Below are positions 61,619 through 64,000 of a stretch of 64,000 nt of DNA, piece by piece. The stretch is taken from positions 41,009-105,008 of the forward strand of contig NZ_BBPP01000001.1 of assembly GCF_000787835.1 (NCBI RefSeq), read 5' to 3'. Under the pieces are notes generated by a model. That model ran no database searches and was not told the origin of the DNA. It saw nothing but the letters and a program-made list of their open reading frames with translations. This DNA comes from Streptacidiphilus melanogenes (GTDB lineage Bacteria; Actinomycetota; Actinomycetes; Streptomycetales; Streptomycetaceae). Numbering within the stretch: the first letter of the stretch is position 1; every line of letters starts with the position of its first letter. The translations under genes and the position numbers were made by a program.

Positions 61619-62797
61619 ATGTCCGTGGAAACGCCGGGTTCACAGTCGTCGCTGCACCGGGCCAACCTGGAGCGTGTGCTCCGGGCCGTCCGGATGGCCG
61701 GATCGCTGACCCAGGCCGAGATCGCGCGGAGCACGGGGCTCTCCGCCGCGACGGTCTCCAACATCGTCCGTGAGCTCAGCGAGGCCGGGACGGTGGTGGT
61801 CACGCCCACCTCCTCCGGCGGACGCCGCGCCCGCAGCGTCTCGCTCAGCGCGGACGCGGGCATCGTGGTCGGCGTCGACTTCGGCCACTCCCACCTGCGG
61901 GTGGCCATCGGCAACCTGGCCCACCGGGTGCTGGCGGAGGAGAGCGAGCCGATCGACACCGACGCCTCCGCCGACCAGGGCTTCGGCCGCGCCGAGCAGT
62001 TGGTGGCACGGCTGCTGGAGCAGACCGGCTTTCCCGCCGAGAAGGTCATCGGCGTCGGGCTCGGCGTCCCCGGGCCGATCGACGTGGAGACCGGCGCGCT
62101 CGGCTCGACCGCGATCCTGCCGGGCTGGACCGGCATCGCGCCGGCGCAGGAGCTCTCCCGTCGCCTCGGCATGGCCGTGCTCGTCGACAACGACGCGAAC
62201 CTCGGCGCACTGGGCGAGCTGGTCTGGGGCGCCGGCCGCGGGCTCTCGGACCTCGCCTACATCAAGGTGTCCAGCGGCGTCGGCGCCGGCCTGGTGATCG
62301 CCGGGCAGATCTACCGGGGTCCCGGCGGCACGGCCGGCGAGATCGGCCACATCACCCTGGACGAGGCGGGCCCGGTCTGCCGCTGCGGCAACCGCGGCTG
62401 CCTGGAGACCTTCGTCAGCGCCCGGCACATCCTCGCGCTGCTGCAGCAGAGCCACGGCGCGGACCTGAGCATGCCGAAGGTGGTGCAGCTGGCCCAGCGC
62501 GGCGACCTCGGCTGCCGCCGCGTGATCGCGGACGCCGGCCGTCAGATCGGCACCGGCGTCGCCAACCTCTGCAACCTGCTGAACCCGCGCCGGGTCATCC
62601 TCGGCGGCGACCTGGCCGAGGCGGGGGACCTGGTGCTCGACCCGATAAGGGAGTCCGTGGCCCGCTACGCCATCCCGAGCGCCGCGCGGCAACTGTCGGT
62701 CGTGCCCGGAACGTTGGGCGGAAGGGCTGAGGTCCTTGGAGCCTTGGCGTTGGTCATGTCCGAAATGAGCGATTCCAACGCATTGACCACGGGGTGA
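61619..62797 (+). CDS. rok7B7: ROK-family transcriptional regulator, Rok7B7-like
   Basis: 392 residues. N-terminal winged helix (RAVRMAGSLTQAEIARSTGLSAATVSNIVREL), then a ROK kinase-like domain with VVGVDFGHSHLRVAIGNL, the phosphate loop VDNDANLGALGE, and the ROK zinc motif CRCGNRGCLE. The immediate downstream xylF-like gene is the arrangement of Streptomyces rok7B7 and xylFGH, where Rok7B7 controls xylose transport, carbon catabolite repression and antibiotic production. The name rests on synteny remembered, not a database search. ATG 61619 with GGGGAGG 11 nt upstream. Confidence 0.9.
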   Translation: MSVETPGSQSSLHRANLERVLRAVRMAGSLTQAEIARSTGLSAATVSNIVRELSEAGTVVVTPTSSGGRRARSVSLSADAGIVVGVDFGHSHLRVAIGNLAHRVLAEESEPIDTDASADQGFGRAEQLVARLLEQTGFPAEKVIGVGLGVPGPIDVETGALGSTAILPGWTGIAPAQELSRRLGMAVLVDNDANLGALGELVWGAGRGLSDLAYIKVSSGVGAGLVIAGQIYRGPGGTAGEIGHITLDEAGPVCRCGNRGCLETFVSARHILALLQQSHGADLSMPKVVQLAQRGDLGCRRVIADAGRQIGTGVANLCNLLNPRRVILGGDLAEAGDLVLDPIRESVARYAIPSAARQLSVVPGTLGGRAEVLGALALVMSEMSDSNALTTG

Positions 62798-62965
62798 TGT
62801 CCGCATTCCGGGGGCTTGGTTGCCGCCATGTCTTCAGGAAGATAACGAATGGATTCGGATCGCCTGTTCATCGACTTTAATTATTGACGTCAGCCTGGGG
62901 TGCGGGGTTGACTCCTCACACCTCGGTCGCAGTGTGGCGACCGCGTCAGGGAGGCACCCCAAACG
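62798..62965. promoter_or_regulatory. xylF upstream region
   Basis: 168 bp with an AT-rich run (CGACTTTAATTATTGACGTC at 62872-62891), containing TTGACG at 62884-62889, and a second TTGACT at 62908-62913. No matching TANNNT box is obvious. AGGGAGG lies at about 62949-62954, before the xylF ATG. Control by the ROK protein is expected. Confidence 0.55.
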
Positions 62966-64000
62966 ATGAACAGCACTCTGCGCCGCACGGTCGTGGTAAC
63001 CACCGCCGTTTCCATCGCGCTCGGCCTGGCCGCTTGTGGCAAGGCCGGCAGCTCCAACGCCAGCTCGTCTTCTTCCTCCAGCTCCGCCGCCGGCGGCTCC
63101 CAGGCCATCGGCCTGCTGCTCCCCGAGAACACCACCACCCGGTACGAGCAGTTCGACAAGCCGCTGTTCGAGGCCAAGGTCAAGGCCCTGGCCCCGAACG
63201 TCACCGTCCAGTACGCCAACGCCGGTGGCAGCGCCCAGACCCAGGCGCAGCAGGTCCAGACGATGATCAACCAGGGCGTCAAGGTCCTCGTGATCGACGC
63301 CCAGGACTCGGCCCAGATCAAGGCCTCCGTCCAGGCCGCCCACGACAAGGGCATCAAGGTCGTCGCCTACGACCGCCTGGCCCAGGGCCCGGTCGACGCC
63401 TACGTCTCCTTCGACAACGAGAAGGTCGGCGAGCTGCAGGGCCAGGGCCTGCTCCAGGCCATGGGCTCCGCCGCGACCGCGTCCGCCAAGGTCGTCGAGA
63501 TCGACGGCGACTCGGCCGACCCGAACGCCGCCGACTTCAAGAAGGGCTTCACCACCGCCGTCCAGGGCAAGGTCGACATCGCCTACGACGCCTCCGGTCT
63601 GTGGAAGCCCGACGTGGCCGCGCAGAAGGCCACCGCCGCCTTCAACCAGCTCGGTGCGAAGAACGTCGCGGGCGTCTACTCCGCCAACGACGGCATGGCC
63701 GCCGGTATCGTCACCTCGATGAAGAACGCGGGCGTCAAGGCCCCGATCGGTGGCCAGGACGCCCAGCTCGACGCGGTCCAGCGCATCGTGGCCGGCACCC
63801 AGGCGTACACGGTCTACAAGGCCTACAAGCCGGAGGCCGAGGCGGCCGCCACGCTCGCCGTCGACCTGCTGAACGGCCAGTCCATCACCTCGGTCGCCAC
63901 CGCCACCAAGACCAGCCTCTCCGGCAACACGGTCCCGTCCGACCTGCTCACCCCGGTCCTGCTGACCAAGGCGAACATCAAGGACACCGTCGTCGCCGAC
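62966..64000 (+). CDS. xylF: xylose/sugar ABC transporter substrate-binding lipoprotein (3' truncated by window)
   Basis: 345 codons, open to the right edge. Lipoprotein signal peptide: MNSTLRRTVVVTTAVSIALG, then lipobox L21-A-A-C24; Cys24 becomes the lipid-anchored first residue. A Ser/Ala linker leads to a type I periplasmic-binding-protein fold (IGLLLPENTTTRYEQFDKPL, VYSANDGMAAGIVTSMKNAG), very like the xylose-binding XylF/ChvE family. It delivers sugar to the XylGH transporter, whose genes should follow outside the window. Start ATG 62966 with AGGGAGG upstream. Confidence 0.92.
   Translation, partial: MNSTLRRTVVVTTAVSIALGLAACGKAGSSNASSSSSSSSAAGGSQAIGLLLPENTTTRYEQFDKPLFEAKVKALAPNVTVQYANAGGSAQTQAQQVQTMINQGVKVLVIDAQDSAQIKASVQAAHDKGIKVVAYDRLAQGPVDAYVSFDNEKVGELQGQGLLQAMGSAATASAKVVEIDGDSADPNAADFKKGFTTAVQGKVDIAYDASGLWKPDVAAQKATAAFNQLGAKNVAGVYSANDGMAAGIVTSMKNAGVKAPIGGQDAQLDAVQRIVAGTQAYTVYKAYKPEAEAAATLAVDLLNGQSITSVATATKTSLSGNTVPSDLLTPVLLTKANIKDTVVAD

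Overview
The window is high-GC actinobacterial chromosome, almost certainly from a Streptomycetaceae species (Streptomyces, Kitasatospora or Streptacidiphilus type). The reasons are GC-rich codon use, frequent GTG starts, TANNNT -10 boxes, SepH, CutRS, the DUF3093, DUF3159, DUF3710, DUF4193 and DUF5998 small families, a DasR-type site at nagB, and a Rok7B7-like regulator directly before xylF. From memory, the gene order follows the conserved core arm of Streptomyces chromosomes. No rRNA, tRNA, CRISPR array, insertion sequence or prophage was seen. About 59 protein genes are supported.

Layout. 0-3.6 kb: 3' end of a Pat-like acyl-CoA synthetase/acetyltransferase, DUF5998, a phosphodiesterase and thymidine kinase. 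3.7-9.6 kb: a second alkaline-phosphatase-superfamily enzyme, a two-domain VOC protein, a rhodanese, a 222-bp tandem repeat, sepH and a membrane protein. 9.6-17 kb: lactone oxidase with MFS exporter, ferrochelatase, inositol monophosphatase and cutRS. 17-22.5 kb: acyl-ACP desaturase with a palindromic operator, DUF4193, DUF3093, a thioesterase, dut and DUF3710. 22.7-25.1 kb: amidase and nagB. 25.3-34.8 kb: a potassium block (kdpDE, two RCK/TrkA proteins, a KimA-like permease) with an OB-fold protein, DUF3159 and an RNA uridine methyltransferase. 34.9-39.4 kb: a probable RHH/Doc-like toxin-antitoxin pair, an RlmA-like methyltransferase, an ATP-binding protein, a MazG-like enzyme and small proteins. 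39.6-42.3 kb: dapD, an isochorismatase-like hydrolase and a GlxA/AraC regulator. 42.5-53.1 kb: a secreted EXORDIUM-like protein, two GNATs, the Hen1/Pnkp RNA-repair operon, argF, a frameshifted gene, and a WYL regulator divergent from an MFS exporter. 53.3-64 kb: aconitase, an RHH-ClpN protein, a flavin monooxygenase, a TetR/3-hydroxyacyl-CoA dehydrogenase/TetR/NUDIX group, a Rok7B7-like regulator and xylF, cut by the right edge.

How the genes work together. KdpD/KdpE, the two RCK proteins and the KimA-like permease point to potassium homeostasis, although kdpFABC is not here. Hen1 and Pnkp form a complete RNA repair system. ROK plus XylF start a xylose uptake locus. CutRS is an envelope-stress two-component system.

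Two patterns run across the window. First, a structured, dispersed intergenic repeat (GGGGCGCGGGG-type arms with internal hairpins) occupies four spacers between convergent genes. Second, at least six genes have a TANNNT box exactly 6-7 nt before the start codon and no Shine-Dalgarno sequence, which predicts leaderless mRNAs. No wholly new multi-gene defence system was found. The most unusual items are the repeat family, a Doc-like protein with degenerate catalytic residues, the RHH-ClpN protein with a 12+12 bp inverted repeat over its own promoter, and a CutS without sensor cysteines.
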